A DNA stretch of 64,000 nt from Cordia subcordata (taxonomy: Eukaryota; Streptophyta; Magnoliopsida; Boraginales; Cordiaceae). This document shows positions 44,520 to 59,040 of this stretch, in pieces; position 1 is the first letter of the stretch, and every line of letters starts with the position of its first letter. Under the pieces are notes generated by a model. That model saw nothing but the letters and a program-made list of their open reading frames with translations, was not told where the DNA came from and did no database searches. Position numbers and translations under genes: made by a program. Location of the stretch: positions 4,620,001-4,684,000 of the forward strand of contig JAPTOF010000007.1 in the NCBI GenBank assembly GCA_028554755.1, read 5' to 3'.

Positions 44520-45255
44520 AAACCAAAGACATTAAGTCAACCAAAGGCAAAGGATAACAGGAGGAATCATATCAAAAAGACCACTTGAATCATTTCGAAC
44601 ATATAAGATTTCAGGGTCAAAGCACCACCTAAATTCAATCAATAAAAGATATTTCACATGTAACTAACTATAATCTATTTGGTTGAGTGAAACTTTACAG
44701 GCTATTTGATTGTCATAAATGAGCAACAAAATGGGAAGCTTGATGTTACTACGACTTCCCAGCATAATACCAATTGATGCTTGCCCATCTCAGGATCGAA
44801 CAGTAAATGTTTAATGTACAATTTGCTGGAAAGAGGCCTGCAAGTCTTCCTCGAGAACATACAATGAAAAAAAAGAATATATGCTTAAACCTGTTGGAGA
44901 AGACAAAAGGACGGGAAATTACTAATGTGATTCACAGGAAATCAAAAGCACTAAATTTCAATTAAAAGTTACAACGCAAAAGCTCACCAATCAATAGAAA
45001 CTCCTGTGGTGTCAGCACAATCATCAAGAAGACAAATTCTTGTTAAATTTCCATTATGTGCCTACTCGTATCTGAAAACTATATTTTGCAGCAAAAGTCT
45101 CTTGGCCTCTGTCATTTACAAAAACAAATTGATTATGGAAGTAAAAATCGTCTCGCATCTTCTGGTCGATATCTTCATCAAGCAGGAGGGAAGCAGGTAT
45201 ACTCCAAGCAACTATCCACATAGCCAAAATTTTTCCTCCAGTGCGGTCCATCACT
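44520..45255 (-). other. SIZ1 3' UTR, possibly with an intron
   Basis: This stretch follows the SIZ1 stop on the - strand. A donor-like ttg/gtgagc at about 44990 and an acceptor-like cttctccaacag at about 44890 could define a small 3'-UTR intron. The poly-A site is not certain. The short ORF at 45054-45254 has no visible family and is taken as UTR. Confidence 0.45.
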
Positions 45256-48200
45256 TCACTCGGAGTCTGAATCTATAGATAGATACAACCTCGGTCTTAC
45301 AGAACGTCGTTGACGAGGAAATGAGAAAGGACTATCTGACCTCTCCCTACTTGTCTTAACAGATCTATTATCATTCATACCAAGAAGTAAAGAAGCTGCA
45401 GGAAAAGGAGGGACAAGAACTTGAGTCCTAAAAATCGCACAAAGCATATCTGGAAACTGGCTAGACACGGAAAGGATTGCAGAACAGAATCCCAATTGAA
45501 AATTTGAATGCTGTAAAAGCTGGAAATAAAGTAGAATGGCAAAAACAAAATTTAAAAATAATCCAACAAAATATGTTTGTCATTCAATAAAAGCTCAAAA
45601 TATTCTTGCGAGAAAAAGATGTAATTTCCTACAGTTAAAAATTGTATAGATAGAAAAGGAGGTAAAATAGCCATGCATAACCCCTACGACAACAGGGATA
45701 AAATCTCAGCGACTGCATGTGGTTAAGCAAAAATGGAATCAAATACATAAGCACGTACCAGTATCAGCTAATGAATCCAAGGCACTTCCTTTAGATTGCA
45801 ATTGGTGTCCTGAGTTTAACCCATTTAAGGCTGCGGGGTCACCTTGACCTCCTACACCACTACCTCCACCAAGCCTAAGAGAAATCCAATCCTCAGTGTG
45901 AACACCATTTGACATATCTGCTTGATTTGTCAAGTCAGCAGGCGCTGATAAATCTGATGGCGTAGTAGGCAGAAATATTTGAAGCGACGGGTCACTACCA
46001 CCAAATGCCAAGGGGTTATCAACTAAACCATCAGTCATATCAGCATTAGCGTGTTCAGCTGAAGAGCCAGGGGCAAAAGCAGCTGACCCCATGGCAGGCT
46101 CTGTAGTCATTGTGTACCCGTTCATTGATGTGGGGCAATTAATGGAACTATGCCGCTCATCAACCAAAGCATCTGATACATCTGCATCAGAACTAAATAA
46201 CTGGAAACCTGGCCCTCCCTGACTATTGGAAGGCAAAGACCACATACTCATTCCAAAATCATCATCGGTGGTATTGAAAAGACCAAGACAAGAACTTCTT
46301 GGTGGACCAATGGCAGGATCTTCATGATAAGAATCAGGAACTCCACGTGAAGGAACTGAAAATGGGAGTCCGGTGCCATCACTATTATTCTTGTAGAGAG
46401 CTTCATTAGAAGTAACTGGCTCATTTTCTTCGTCTGAATCACTCAGGACAATAACTTCAGCCCCTCCTGGAGGTCCAGATGGATTCCGATCAACAAATAC
46501 ACATGCCGGTTCCATGTGCAGAGAAATGGAATCAAGCTCAACCCCATTGTTGGCAGAGAAATCGATGTTCCCACCACCATCTTGGTTAACACTGGGGTCT
46601 TCGCCATCTTTGCCACTTCCAGTAGCACTGCTGCTCATGGGAATAATATTCTGGCAATGGTTTTCAAAATCATCCTGTAGTATATTACCAGGGAGGAACT
46701 TTTGTGTATCATCAGGTTGTCTAATTTCCCAGAAACCATTATGATTTTTCTTCATTCCAAGTTTCAAGCCAGCATGACCTTCAGAACCACCTTCCTGTTT
46801 AATCTGCCTAAGAAGTTCTGGCTTGGGTTTAGATTCTCCTTCTGTCGGGAGACAGAGACTACCATCAGGCAAGTGCCAAAGCCCAAGCTCTCCAAGGCTC
46901 CTACGATCACCTTCTGCTTTTGCACGCCAAGAACCATCAGGCTTCACCTCAATCTCTGTCACATCTTCTCCACAGTTTTGAAGCTATATAACAAGATTAG
47001 TAGCACAGTTAACGAATGCGAATAATCAAAGACTATAACATGAATGGATAACTAGGAATACCTTCGACGTAATTCGATTGAAATAGGGGTCTATAATGAT
47101 ATTTTCCAGAGCATAGTTCTTGAGACAAATGGGGCATTGCCACTGCAATCACAACATTCACTAATAAATACAAGCCGCTAAAGTAAACAAATGGTTGATT
47201 TTAATCTAAGGCAACAAACATATTCATGATTCATGAACATCATAAACACCCACCTTCCTAGACCGCTGGTTCATCTCCAAAAAAACCTGAAGATCAAAGC
47301 AGCCCATATGTACGCAAGGTTTAAATCTTCCAGCTACCTTCATTCTTGAACCACTCATCTGGAGTATGCACGCACAAGCATAAGAACCCAACTAAGAACC
47401 CAACTAATACGCAAGTGAACAATTACCAGTCCATAAAGATACATTCAACAACTTTTTGTATACATGTTTCTCCAGAAGATATTGAGGAACTGCATGTGTG
47501 CGTGTGTGTGTATATATATCATATAGATCCTCATGTGACACAGAATTAAGTATAAAAAGTTCTCGTCTAATACAAAATAAAAACCAAATTAGATATGTAA
47601 TCCTACTCATACTCGTAGTGCTTTCCTCGGTGCATTAGTCAAATAGGTATAATAGTTTAGAGCAATCTATGTTGCACATACATACATTTTCCTCTTAAAA
47701 GATTTGGATCCTTTCATTTGTCATATGAAATATATCACACATTTTTGTCACAGCCATATCTAGCACTTGCAGGTTATGCACAAACGAGAAGCTAATTGAA
47801 CTGAAAGGACTAAATATTACAAATACAGCCCTAAGGATGTGTCTCCATAAATCTGACAAGTACATTTAGAGAAAGAGTAAAAGATATTAAAATACAGCAG
47901 AAATGCTGATCAAGCAATTGCTTGCCAGATAAGATATATATTCTCAGAATTTTCCATAGGCACATTATTCAAGTAGTTCGAAAAGAATTCCATGCCACAC
48001 AAGAACATTTTAAGAGCCATGATGAACTGAATGCAGACACTGTGTACACATCAAAACAGAAAATTCACCCATTCTCGAAGTTGGTAAGATGCTGTCTGCA
48101 GGTGCAATAATATTGCAAAATCATAGAACCCAAAAGAAAGATTTAATTCATGACTCAACTGATTTGAAAAATTAAATATGCAAATTTTAAGATGGCTTAC

Positions 48201-51200
48201 AGGGCAACGCAGATTGACAGAAATAGAATCAGCAACAAGTTCTAAATCGCTGTCACTATCAGCATTTTCTGTGGCAGCACCACCACCACCAACACAGCGA
48301 CGAACCCGAGCAAGTGCATCCTCAAACCGCTCGCCCTCAGCCTCCTTGGGGATCATGCTCAGAATCTGAAATATAAAGTTAATGTATTGTGAGATCTAAG
48401 AGGATAAAGCTAAAAAAAAAAAAAATTACCTATATACTCCAATTTAATCACATAAATTAGTATTTAAATTCCCTAATAGTGAAACAAGATTGTTACTACC
48501 CTATGTCTAACCAACCAAAAGGAAACACTAAGAAGAAAAAGTAATAAAAAGATTTAATGTAAAGACAACAGCATGAAGAGAAAAGAAGGCTGATTGACAT
48601 TGACGAAAAATTTTGGTTATAGACTTCACAAGTGCGGCTGCAACACTTCACATCAAACAGCAGGGTGCATTTACGTATAAATTTTTTATATAAATTAAAA
48701 AAATTAGTTACGAAAATATATAATAATGAAAACTTAATACTCATAAGAAACATAAATAAATAATTAAAATAAATAATATATATTTTTAATTGTCCTTCAT
48801 ATCTCAAAATAAGTGAATATTCAACTTACTGCCAATATGATAAAATATATCTCATGTGCAAGTGACCAAGCAATGATTTATTGTGCTATTTCCTTTTTTT
48901 TCTCTCCTTTCTCTTTTCTTTTTCTGTCTATTTTTATTTATTGTTTTACTTCCTTGCTTTTTCGTGGTACAGCAGATCATACAAATTCATTTTTTTTCTT
49001 TTTTGGTTCCAAATTTATCTTTTATTCTCTTGGTAAAAAATCAAAAAAGATAATGATAATACCATTGTCACGACAACGAGGGGTGCATCCTTGTCATGAG
49101 GCGGTGCATTTTTGTCACAAAGGGATGCACTTCATCTATGAATCCAGGAGATGCACAAGCACCCCCAGGAGATATGTTGCTCCGCCACTAATGCCAAAGG
49201 TCTCAAAGTTAGTTTATACACCACCCACTCCGACTAGTATATGTTAGTTACCTTTATACACCACCCACTCCGACTAGTCTATGTTAGTTACCCCTTTAGT
49301 ATCTAACAATCCAAATTTCACAACAGATCTGTAGGTTACGTTTTACTATCTCCTCAAAATTAATTAACTCCTCCATTAATAACTGATACCAGTAAACTAT
49401 AGCAGGAATACAACTACAGTAGACTATAATTGGAAAGAAGAAAATAATCTCATTTCTACTGTCTTATCTGTAAGCACTACTTAGAAATATGGCAGCAACT
49501 CGGAAAGGTAAACGTTACTGTACTTTCCAAGTTATAACTGAAAGCAGTGAACTATTGTTGGAAAGAGACAGTAAACCATATTTGGAAAGACAAAAATAAT
49601 CTCATTTATTCTGTGTCATCTGGCACTATTTAGAAGTATGATGGCGATTCAAAAAGGTAATATGTCCTCAGATAAACACGTACCCCCAAACCATCTAGTC
49701 ATAACTTCTGCTCACCTTCAATTTTCTTACTTTCATATGCTCATAAGAGTTTCCTCTCTTTCTTTTATCCTTTTTTTCAAGGAAAAATAAATTCTAGTCC
49801 TAGAACAAGCTACACAACCCTGTTCTTAAACCCAGAGGTGGAGCATCATGGGGCTAGGAGGCAGACTCATCCTTGGTAGAAGTAAATCAATTACATACTT
49901 GAAAGGTGACCTTCCTCCACTGGGGGAAGTTCAAATCAAAATTTTTTCATTTAATACTGAATTTTCTAATGGAGGCTAATGTTTCAGTTGACAATTGTAA
50001 GAAAAGGAAAGGGAGAAAATCAGGATCTTTAATATTCATTACAAAAGAAATTGATGGTGAACCAAGTTATTCATAATAGTCTACAACAAAGAATAGGAAG
50101 GCAAGGGATTAGGAACTGAATAATCAAATAGCTAAATAATAATAAAAAAGAAGAAAAGACTAAACCTTTAAAATGGTTTCAGAAATTTTTTTACTAGAAC
50201 CACGAAACATAAAAACTTGCCTTTATCTTGTAAAAGGAAAATGGTAAATTAATTATTACTTCTTTCCCCGATTACAAATTGAATAGAGATAATTGAACAG
50301 CCAATTTTACTATTTGAAGAAAAGCACCTTCACTTTTATGATAAACTTTCTGTTGGCACTGTCATAATTTATACTTATGAGATTCAGTTCTGCACCTTCA
50401 GGAAATAATTACTGCCGATATTTTAGGAATTAGATTACAATGTGCCTATAATATGAATATAAGAAAGAGGTTTTGAATGTCCTAAGCCAACCGCCAGACA
50501 TTGCTTTGCAAAATCATTCACTCCTTGCTGAAATTGTACATCATGCGGTTAGATCTTGTGCGCACGCCCCCCCCCCCCAAAATAAAAAACGCACCCCCAA
50601 AAAAGTACATATTCCAAGCTTTGCACCGCCACTACCCAGCCCTTTTGAAGTGAGAGACATACAAAGAGACAACTATGACCTCTTTTTCCTTTTTCACTGA
50701 TTTGGGCAGGATAAATACTTTTGAGCCCATCTATCATGTGATAATTAAAAAAGATAAACGACAAAGCTAAAGTAACTTTAGAGACCAATTTCTTACAAGG
50801 CAAATAAAGAATACAAAAGCTCAAATATCCATAAAGCAGATGATCTTTACTTGTTGAACAGTACGCCGCTTGACAATTCTGACTCCCAGACAGAACACAC
50901 GACCATCACATCCTGTTAAGGAAATCTTATTATTTCCGTCTCTGGTGCATGGAGTGATCTGACAAAACAAGAAAATGCAACTAATAAATACATTCAAGAC
51001 GGTCAAATTTCTTGTTTTACAACAAATTTGTTGCAAAATAAGTATAATAATCATCACAGTCTGAAAACCAACACCCTTTCCTTTTTTCTTTAGGTTTTAG
51101 TATAATGATTACAACAGTCACCCGCACCCACCCAGAAAAAGGACAAAAGAACCCTATTATCTCTCCTGCTTCTGAGATGAAAAAAAAGGGAAGTCCTAGT

Positions 51201-54200
51201 AAGAGTTTGCAGAATAAGTTCAAAAACAACCAGCAGAAAGAGTTGGCAGGACGCAGTAAACTCACAATAGGCCCATCATCTCGACCATTAGCACCTAGCA
51301 ATTGCGAGCCAGGTCTGTTTATTGCACGTAAAGGAACACCTGTCAGGCGACAAGCAAATCAGGTTATGAAGGCGAACAAATGTACTTCAGTGAAAAGAAA
51401 AGTTTTATGGAAATAATCCAAGTGAATATGATTAAACTCAGAAAGATTAATAGGGAAACATCTACACTCAAGATGAAACAAAAGTATTGTCCTAGCATAA
51501 GTTCTAAATAGGCAAAAACTAGTCAAATTATACATTAATGAGATGTTAGAGAGAACCAAACTGCTTGAGAAAGCAAATTACTCGCAATTGGCACATAGCT
51601 TTATGAGTATGAACATGGAAGACATACCATTAACCTGTAGGTCTGCGTATTGTGGCCAGTGCATCCTAAAAGGTACCTTATCATTAAGAAGCATGCACCA
51701 AGCCTAACAAGATAACACAAAGAGTAATCAACAACTATATACAGCTAGCTGTAGAACTACTTACTACTCTATTCTGACATTTAGGATGCAGTAAAATTGA
51801 CCAACCTGCAAATCATACTCTTGCTTCAACAACAAATCCTTATCAGCTCTTGTGAGTTGAAAGTTCTTCTCCACACCCAGCACAGGATTTGTGCTGGAAA
51901 TAATTTTAAAACAGTGTTATGAAATGAGGAATGATGCAGGAACCCATACCAACATCCAGAAGAATTGATATAACTTGGACAAACTGAGCAGCCAGAGTCG
52001 AGGGGAAGAAACAAACCATAACCCTTCAGCTACTTCCAAGGAAAAAATATATGAAGTCCAACCACATATCAAGAACAACTGACACTCCTACCCGTTCATA
52101 GGGATAGACAAAGAAAGGTTCTGCTGAAGAATGCTTATCATAGAACACAATCCCAACAAAGAGATATACACAAGACTATATTTCTTTTAACCTAAATTTG
52201 CATACGTATTTTTTTTCCTTAAACAAGCAGGCCAGGTTCTCTTTCATCTGGATCAGATAAAAGAATTTTGTATAAACAGTACAAAGATTAGGCACAAGCT
52301 TACACATCCAGGACTATATCGCAGAAAAGATTCACTAACCAGTGAAAAGAAGAAAACACCTCCAAAAGAGATGAACCGGGAGAGAGCAGAGTGCGGGAGT
52401 TCAGGTTGCACACTGCTAATCTCTGCTCCTCGAGAACAACAGAAAGTATTATTTGGTTCTCATCCAATTCCAAGTAGATCATATATGAATCTTTCATAAA
52501 ATTGTTAATACATGATACATAATAGTTTTTACCAGATATGATAGTTCGCCATTTGTTTTCCAACCATCAAAACCATTTTCTATAGTTTAATCAGAAAAAG
52601 AACAATTCTAGCGACTTTCAATATTGAACAGAGATGATACTTTGAAGTCCATTGATGATAAAACTTGCAAACAGCAAGGACAATGTTAAAAGTTGTACTC
52701 AATGGCTAGTACAAATGGAGTGTTTAATTTACCATATGAAGTAGAGGGTAAAATGTATATATCTATAAGCACAATCTTCATCACACATGAGCTTATATCC
52801 ATATGATTATAGACCGTCAATGCAACTCAATGTACAACCTCTAGACAAGTAACTAATGTACAACTTCATACCAACATTGATCTTCACCATATCTATAAAC
52901 AGATTAAAAACAATAAAACAGCATACACTAAATGGACTAGAAGATCAAAACAGGGCAGTCAATAATCAGCAATTACAACAAAAGTTTAATCACTCACCCA
53001 TCTGTAGGAATGTTTGTAATCGATAACTTCACAGGATACAGAGGATTTGCAATTGTCACCCAGAAACTGCAAAGGAAAAATGGGAAGTGTAAAAACATGC
53101 ACGCTTCTGCATGAAGTTCAATAATGAACAAAATGCAGGGAAGCCTAAAACAGTCTGAGCATTCAAACAAACTACAAGGAACCAGAAAACAATGTCTCAG
53201 CCAGTAAAATAAAAACAAAGTTCATCACAATCTCTTCAATTTCACCTCTCATACAAGGCTCAGATTTTGTCAACCACAACCCAATTTCAAATTCAGCATG
53301 ACTAAAAATAAACAATGACCATGTGAATTAGCGCTTCAGCCAGTACCAGATGAATCAGAAGAGGTGACCATATGAAAGACGACATACCAGCATCAGAAAA
53401 TAGATAAAAGGAGACGTCTCTAACAAAAATAGTTATTTCAAGAGGACGACACCTCACACAAAGAGACATGAAAAATGAAATAGTACAACTAATCAAAGGC
53501 CAACAAAGTTGGAAGAAGTTCTAACTATGAGACAACACTAATGAGAATAAGCCTAATCCTTCATAAACAATCAATATGTGAGAGCTGGAATACTATTCCA
53601 ATTCCTTTGCTTTCTTATTGGTCAAATCAACCCCACCCCCCACCACCACCACCACCTCCAAACAACCACCCCGAAAAAACCCAGCTCCTCCATAGAAGTA
53701 ATTGAAGCATGCAGAGAAAGGAAAATCAGAAAACAAAATGCATAGCCTTCTATCTTATCCAATTCCACAAAAGAAATCCCCAAAAGGAGAGCTCAACAGC
53801 TGGTAATCCAACCATGGGCCTGCACCATCCCCGATCCTCGTGTACTCAAAAGAAACCATAAAATTGAAAGCACAGGGGTGTAAATTAACAAGCAGGTCAC
53901 TTACGGATCAGCCCGACAAAGTCTACAAAGCTCACAGTAAAAGACTTCCGGAGGAACTGGCAGAATACCATCCATAGGTTTTTCTGGGATAATAACGCAG
54001 TTGATATGCTGCCACACATGGCATCTTGGATCTTCACACTGCAAACAAACATTAACAATGTGTCATTGAAGAATTCAAGAACTGAGCTAACAGGAAAAAA
54101 AAAATCATATGAAATAAACATCACGAAATTCAAGAAAGCATTTAGATGCTCAAAGATGGGTTATAATACATGCAACAAGAAACAAAGCAGATAAACATTA

Positions 54201-57200
54201 AAAAATTTATTCCAATTGAATCTCTTTAAGAAGATATTTTTCCAGTCACTGAGCATGTAGTCTATTACTCTATGAATACAGGATTTTACAGCCTTGATTT
54301 CTTTTGGTTTCTTAACGTTTTAATCTAGGAGGAAGAAAGGAAAATAACATAATCACAGAGTCATATGAAAACTACTACCACGTGTCTGACCTTGATCATG
54401 GATTCAGTGGCCAATGTGCTTCCACAAGTACACCGAATCTTTTCCATTTGATAAGAATCTTCAACTTCTTCTTTAGACTTCATGTTATTGCTGTCTGACA
54501 GAGCTTGTGACTTCGATGCTAAATCGGTTGCCCCAGAAACCTGCATCTTCCTGGAGGATATCATGAACATCAAAAAATCATATAACATGTAAAGAAGCAG
54601 GGAATACTTCATAACTAACTTTGGTAATGCAATGGTTGAAACAGGACTATTTTCTATTACCCCGAGGCAGTTGTAGTAATGATAATCATACAGTAACAGA
54701 ACAAAATCAGAGGATAAATAAAGTCACCAAAAGCTTTAACAATTATGTCTTGCAGCAGATACAGCAATCGAATGACACACCTGTAAATGTCATCAACTAA
54801 TTTTGCTACATCTTCTTTCCCAACAGCATTTTTCTTAGCCCACATTCCTGAAACTGCGCCCATTTATAAATCACAATTCAGTGACATCAAGTAACAGAAG
54901 AAAGATGCCAACATCTTCAGATTGACTTCTAACTGGAAAGAAATAAAAAGAACAAAAAGAAACACAAACTATCCATAAGCAAAAGACCCAAGATAAGATG
55001 CACAGAAACAAACACAAAGCAAGCTAAACAAGAAATTTGAAAGTGGACCACCATTTAGACATTACCATAAGGGACATCCCCGCTATGCAAAATCAGACCA
55101 TGTCTAATTGCTGGCCACAATCAGCCACATGGAATAATACCCCACACTTGAGGTTATGAACTCAAGGCAGGACAAAAAGTACCAGTGAACAAAGAGATCA
55201 AGATATGAAGGCTCTCTACAAGCTTCGGCCAATCTAAAGGAAAACTAGTTGATTATGAAATTTCACATTCAGTGAATCAAAAAAAAAAGAGGCAAATTGC
55301 AGAAGCCAGTATTAATTCACACACTTCAAGAGAACAAATTTTTATATTAGAAAGGACAAGGAACAGTCAGTAAAATGAGAAAGAGAGCATCAAAGGTCCT
55401 TCAAGTTATGCAAATACACAATTTTGACAGATCTTTGGCCATAATTGCAAAAAGTCTTTCTTTTTCTTCCCTTCAATTCTTTTTGAAAGGCAGAATTAAC
55501 TTGCAGAACAAAATGCTCACACCACAAGAATGTAACTAATTACCTTGTTCATCTGAAAGAATGGCTAATATCCTATCGACAAGATCCTGCACAAAATAGT
55601 AGGATAACATAAGACACCCAATAATTACAAATCTATATGCAAAAAGGAACAGACCTTACACCATCAATACAGAAGAGGCAATGGGCCAAGTGGCATATCA
55701 GACAAGAACGGAAAAGGTCATACATACAAAGTCCAGGCTTGGAAGTTGGAACATGCTACTTCTAAGGAAGCTCAGAAGAAACAAAGATTATAGGGTAATC
55801 CCCGTTGGACAAAAAAAGTGTCTGCCCTTTCCTTGAAAACTACTAGAGGCAGATAGAACAATAGCTTCAGCACAGTCCAGAATAAAGGTACAGAAGAGAT
55901 CAATCCATTGTAAAAGGCTTGCTCAGTGCAGCATCGGAAGCAAGACAAGTAGTGCGGAAGTTGCAGAAAGGAAAAATAGTAAGGTAGCTGCAACAGAAGT
56001 GTAATTCCAATCTCATGGGATCTTCTGATGATGAAGTACTGGATTAGCAACATTCTTCAAGGAGAGCCAGCAAAATGTACAAGACGACAGGCCAGACTAT
56101 GATTAAATAAGTATTTCCTAGGTAATACAAGACATTTTCCATTTCACTAGAAGACGCTTGTGATCTTTTTTTTCTGAAACAAAAGAAATATATAAAGTGA
56201 CATGTCTTTGGATAACTCTGGATGAGAAAAAAACTTTCAAGACAGGTAACAAAAAAGAATAGAACAACATCAGCCAATAGAAGGCTAGATCATAAGAAGT
56301 GATTAAGGGTTATCAAAAGCAATCACTTGAGAGCACACTATAGTTGAACATATTTATTGTCTTTGCCAACCAACTCCCTTCAGCTTCACCCCTAAAGAGG
56401 GGAGGTGGGGTAAAATGTCCCGAAAAGTGTCCCAGAAATACAAATCAACATCAGAGATCCAAACATCAAACCTGCTTTTTCCCTTGCTTTGAGAGACCAA
56501 GTTGAGTAAGGACATCCTTCAGCTCCTTTATCCGAAAATAAGCCAATTTGTCCTATAAGAGAGAAGAGAATAAATCATAATCCGATTCAAAGCAATAGAT
56601 CTTAACAAAAGTCAGATGGAAAAGAAAAAACTTCCCCATCACAAATAAAGAAAAGGAATGAGAAAAATCATGACCTCATGGAAAAATGAAACAGATATTA
56701 AAGTGTAACCCACTAGAAAAATGGTAAAGAGGAAACAGAATGTCTAAAAAAGAGAAGAAAAGAAAAAGAAGCTTCCCATAATAATACAGTGCAGCCTAAT
56801 AGAAAAATAGTAAAGATGGAAGAAAGGAAAAAAATCAGAAAATGAGAAAATGAACAAGGGGAATCCTAGGCACCCGGGTACAAACCAGACATTCTCGAAG
56901 TTTCTACTCGGACATTCTCCAAGTTTCTACTGTGAACAGACACCCTTTGGGCACCCAGCTATACACCCATTTTACCTAATCAAAGCTCGTGTTTAGAGTG
57001 AGCAAACAAATAGAAAATTTGGCATTCACTTGCATATTCAGCCATCAAACAGACGATTTTCCATCTGAAAGCCTATTCTTTATTTTTTCACTGTTCAAAT
57101 GACACAGAGAAATTTGAGGCCAAGCTGACTGAAGCATTTATCTGGAAAAAATAAAACAACATGCATTTACCACTCAAAATCATGTCTTGAAGGAGATAAA

Positions 57201-58284
57201 GGTTCCAACTTCAACCTCTACTTATCAAATGAGAAGCCGCAAGGCACAAGTGACAGTTTAAGGTGGCCTAAGGCTTGCATGTAAAAATAGCAAGCCCTTG
57301 GCTGGCAATAAAAAGACAAATTCCTTCTGAAATATGGCAAAGAAAGCCACCCGAGGTCTGTTCCCTAGGTTGTTAATGCTTCAACACTGATATAGAAAAG
57401 GTAAATAAACAAACTACTTCAAGAAGTGATGCAAGATAAAATATCAAGCATCCTGAGAGAGAGAGAGAGAGAGAGTGAGAGCGTCGCCAAAAGTGTGGCA
57501 AAATCATCAAAATAACCTAATTAGTGCCAGAATATACTGACAGGAGAGATTAACGTACATAAGCATGAATAAACTGAACTGTATAACTTGAAACATCAAC
57601 AGGAAACCAGATTCCAAGTTGATGCACCACATTGCTTGGCACATAATAAGGTGGCAAAAGCCAAGCAAAGAGACTATGTAATCAAACCTTCCTAACTCAA
57701 TACATGTCACTAATTCCACTTACCCCCGTCTGTCAGACTAAGGAACCAAGATATCCGTCCCTTCTTCAACACAGTGTCTGTAAAAGAAACATAATTATAA
57801 ACACCCAACACTCTGCCCACTAAACCTCATTGTCATTCGTCCAGGCAAAAGGTTCCAGCTCTTCTTTCACCTTAGCCAGTCAATGAGAAGGTAGGACAAG
57901 CTATTGCTCCCATTACCAGAATTACTGAAAGTGCTGGAACCAACATAAAGAAGAAATGGCTTCCAAACGTTTCCATATTGACTTCATAACTTTATATGTT
58001 GCAACATGCTAAAATTAGCAGCTTTCTACTGTAACATGAAGTTAAATTTAAATCAATTATCGTTTTAAGTCATTATCTTCTGCAAATGAATAATCATTTC
58101 ATAAATTTTGTTGCACAAGCACCAAGGAGACATGGTAAAAGATCTAACATCACCAAATTCTGAACTTAAAAATAACTAACTCTACCAATTATCAGCAGCC
58201 AAAAAAAAAAAGTTTCAAAATTCAAACAAAAAAAAATTAAAAATAAATAAAATTAAATACCTTGCAACTCGCAACTAAATCCAT
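45256..58284 (-). CDS. SIZ1: E3 SUMO-protein ligase SIZ1
   Basis: Sixteen coding exons (high to low): 58284-58261, 56552-56472, 55586-55544, 54847-54781, 54550-54391, 54038-53905, 53066-52998, 51893-51806, 51703-51628, 51339-51266, 50958-50851, 48365-48201, 47358-47254, 47142-47062, 46983-45759, 45395-45256. All have GT-AG borders and consistent phases and give about 879 residues, the plant SIZ1 length. Domains: SAP (about 9-45, [19 protein letters not shown]), a PHD finger (about 112-170, [20 protein letters not shown]), the PINIT region (about 190-310, [15 protein letters not shown]), SP-RING (about 362-425, CVHMGCFD and [10 protein letters not shown], with Cys378, His380, Cys383, Cys401 and Cys404 as likely zinc ligands), a SUMO-interacting motif (about 602-612, [11 protein letters not shown]) and the conserved C-terminus [16 protein letters not shown]. 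It works in the nucleus, passing SUMO from SCE1 to substrates. In plants SIZ1 acts in phosphate, cold, heat, drought/ABA and salicylate responses. Confidence 0.97.
48366..50850 (-). other. Large SIZ1 intron 11
   Basis: The 2.5-kb intron between coding exons 11 and 12 is AT-rich. It contains a 40-bp tandem duplication (49214-49293), an imperfect duplication of about 160-190 bp (49391-49660, with shared ggaaagaagaaaataatctc-like blocks) and a C-run (about 50568-50578). No internal gene is convincing; small ORFs are low-complexity. Confidence 0.6.
49214..49293. repeat. Perfect-looking 40-bp tandem duplication
   Basis: ttatacaccacccactccga and the following 20 bases occur twice with a 40-bp offset and only a few differences (agtatatg versus agtctatg). 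It lies in SIZ1 intron 11 and is non-coding. Confidence 0.9.
56553..58260 (-). other. SIZ1 intron 1
   Basis: The 1.7-kb intron after the first eight codons holds a (GA)n microsatellite at about 57454-57476 and a small internal repeat near 56885-56935 (acattctc.aagtttctac twice). No coding sequence is seen. A long first intron is often regulatory in plants, but nothing specific can be shown here. Confidence 0.55.
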
Positions 58285-58293
58285 CTTGACTTG

Positions 58294-58850
58294 CCTAATA
58301 AATTAAAACTTTCCTTTAAACTTATATCCACAGCTGCTGCTCATCAATCACAAAGCCAATCAATGCAAACTGTTCCTTCTCCAAATAACAAACAAGCGAT
58401 CTAATCAACATGACAATAAAAATTAATCCAACACAAACAAAAAATTAGAAAAAAAAAGAAACTAACAAAAAATAAACCGAACATCTAACCACGCATACGA
58501 TAGTATACATATAAACTATATAATTAACAACAATATTGAACTAAACTTCACGCGATGAACAAAATTAATAATAATCCAATTCATAATTAACCGAATAGTA
58601 ATAAAATATCAAAAATTAACAAAAAGAAACTCATTAAAAAAACAGTTACATAAATCAATAACAAAATTAAAATTCAAAATTTAACTTACACAGTGTTTGG
58701 ATTCGATGAGAGGGTTTTAGGAGTGAACCAGAACAGCGACTTTGCCTTTTTTCCTTACTTTCTCTCTCTTCTTCTTGTCTCTCTCTCTCTCTAGAAAACG
58801 CGCAATTTTCTCTCTGCTCCCGTTGTTTCTTTTTGACTAATGAAGGCAAG
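58294..58850 (-). other. SIZ1 5' UTR exon and leader intron
   Basis: On the - strand a CT/GA-rich leader (about 58850-58690) ends in a good donor (gt/gtaagtt at about 58688). A leader intron runs to the acceptor tttattag at 58295, and ten untranslated bases precede ATG 58284. The GA-rich tract (agagagagagagacaag, about 58770-58795) resembles common plant 5' leaders. Start sites are inferred. Confidence 0.6.
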
Positions 58851-58939
58851 AGCGAGAAGAAAACAAAAAAAAAAAAAAAAGAAACGAAAAAAAAAAGGAA
58901 AACAAGAAAAACCACAACAGCACTATACTAGTCGGAAGC

Positions 58940-59040
58940 TAATGTGGCGGACGTGTCGTCGATTTATCAAATCCGGTTTGTTCCGTCCGGACACGTCCGG
59001 GTTTTGTTTCCGTGCTGCTCACGTGTACGTGTGCCTCGTG
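58940..59040 (-). promoter_or_regulatory. ACGTG (ABRE/G-box) cluster in SIZ1 promoter
   Basis: Four ACGT-core elements lie within 85 bp upstream of the SIZ1 leader: acgtgtc (58951-58957), its reverse complement gacacgt (58990-58996), cacgtg (59020-59025) and acgtgt (59027-59032). Such clusters bind bZIP (ABF/ABI5) or bHLH factors and often confer ABA or stress response. That would fit SIZ1 biology, but it is an inference from motifs alone. Confidence 0.55.

Noticed and set aside
52300..52563. 87-codon - strand ORF in a SIZ1 intron
   Set aside because: It lies between exons 7 and 8, whose phases join correctly without it, and it has no match to SIZ1 sequence.
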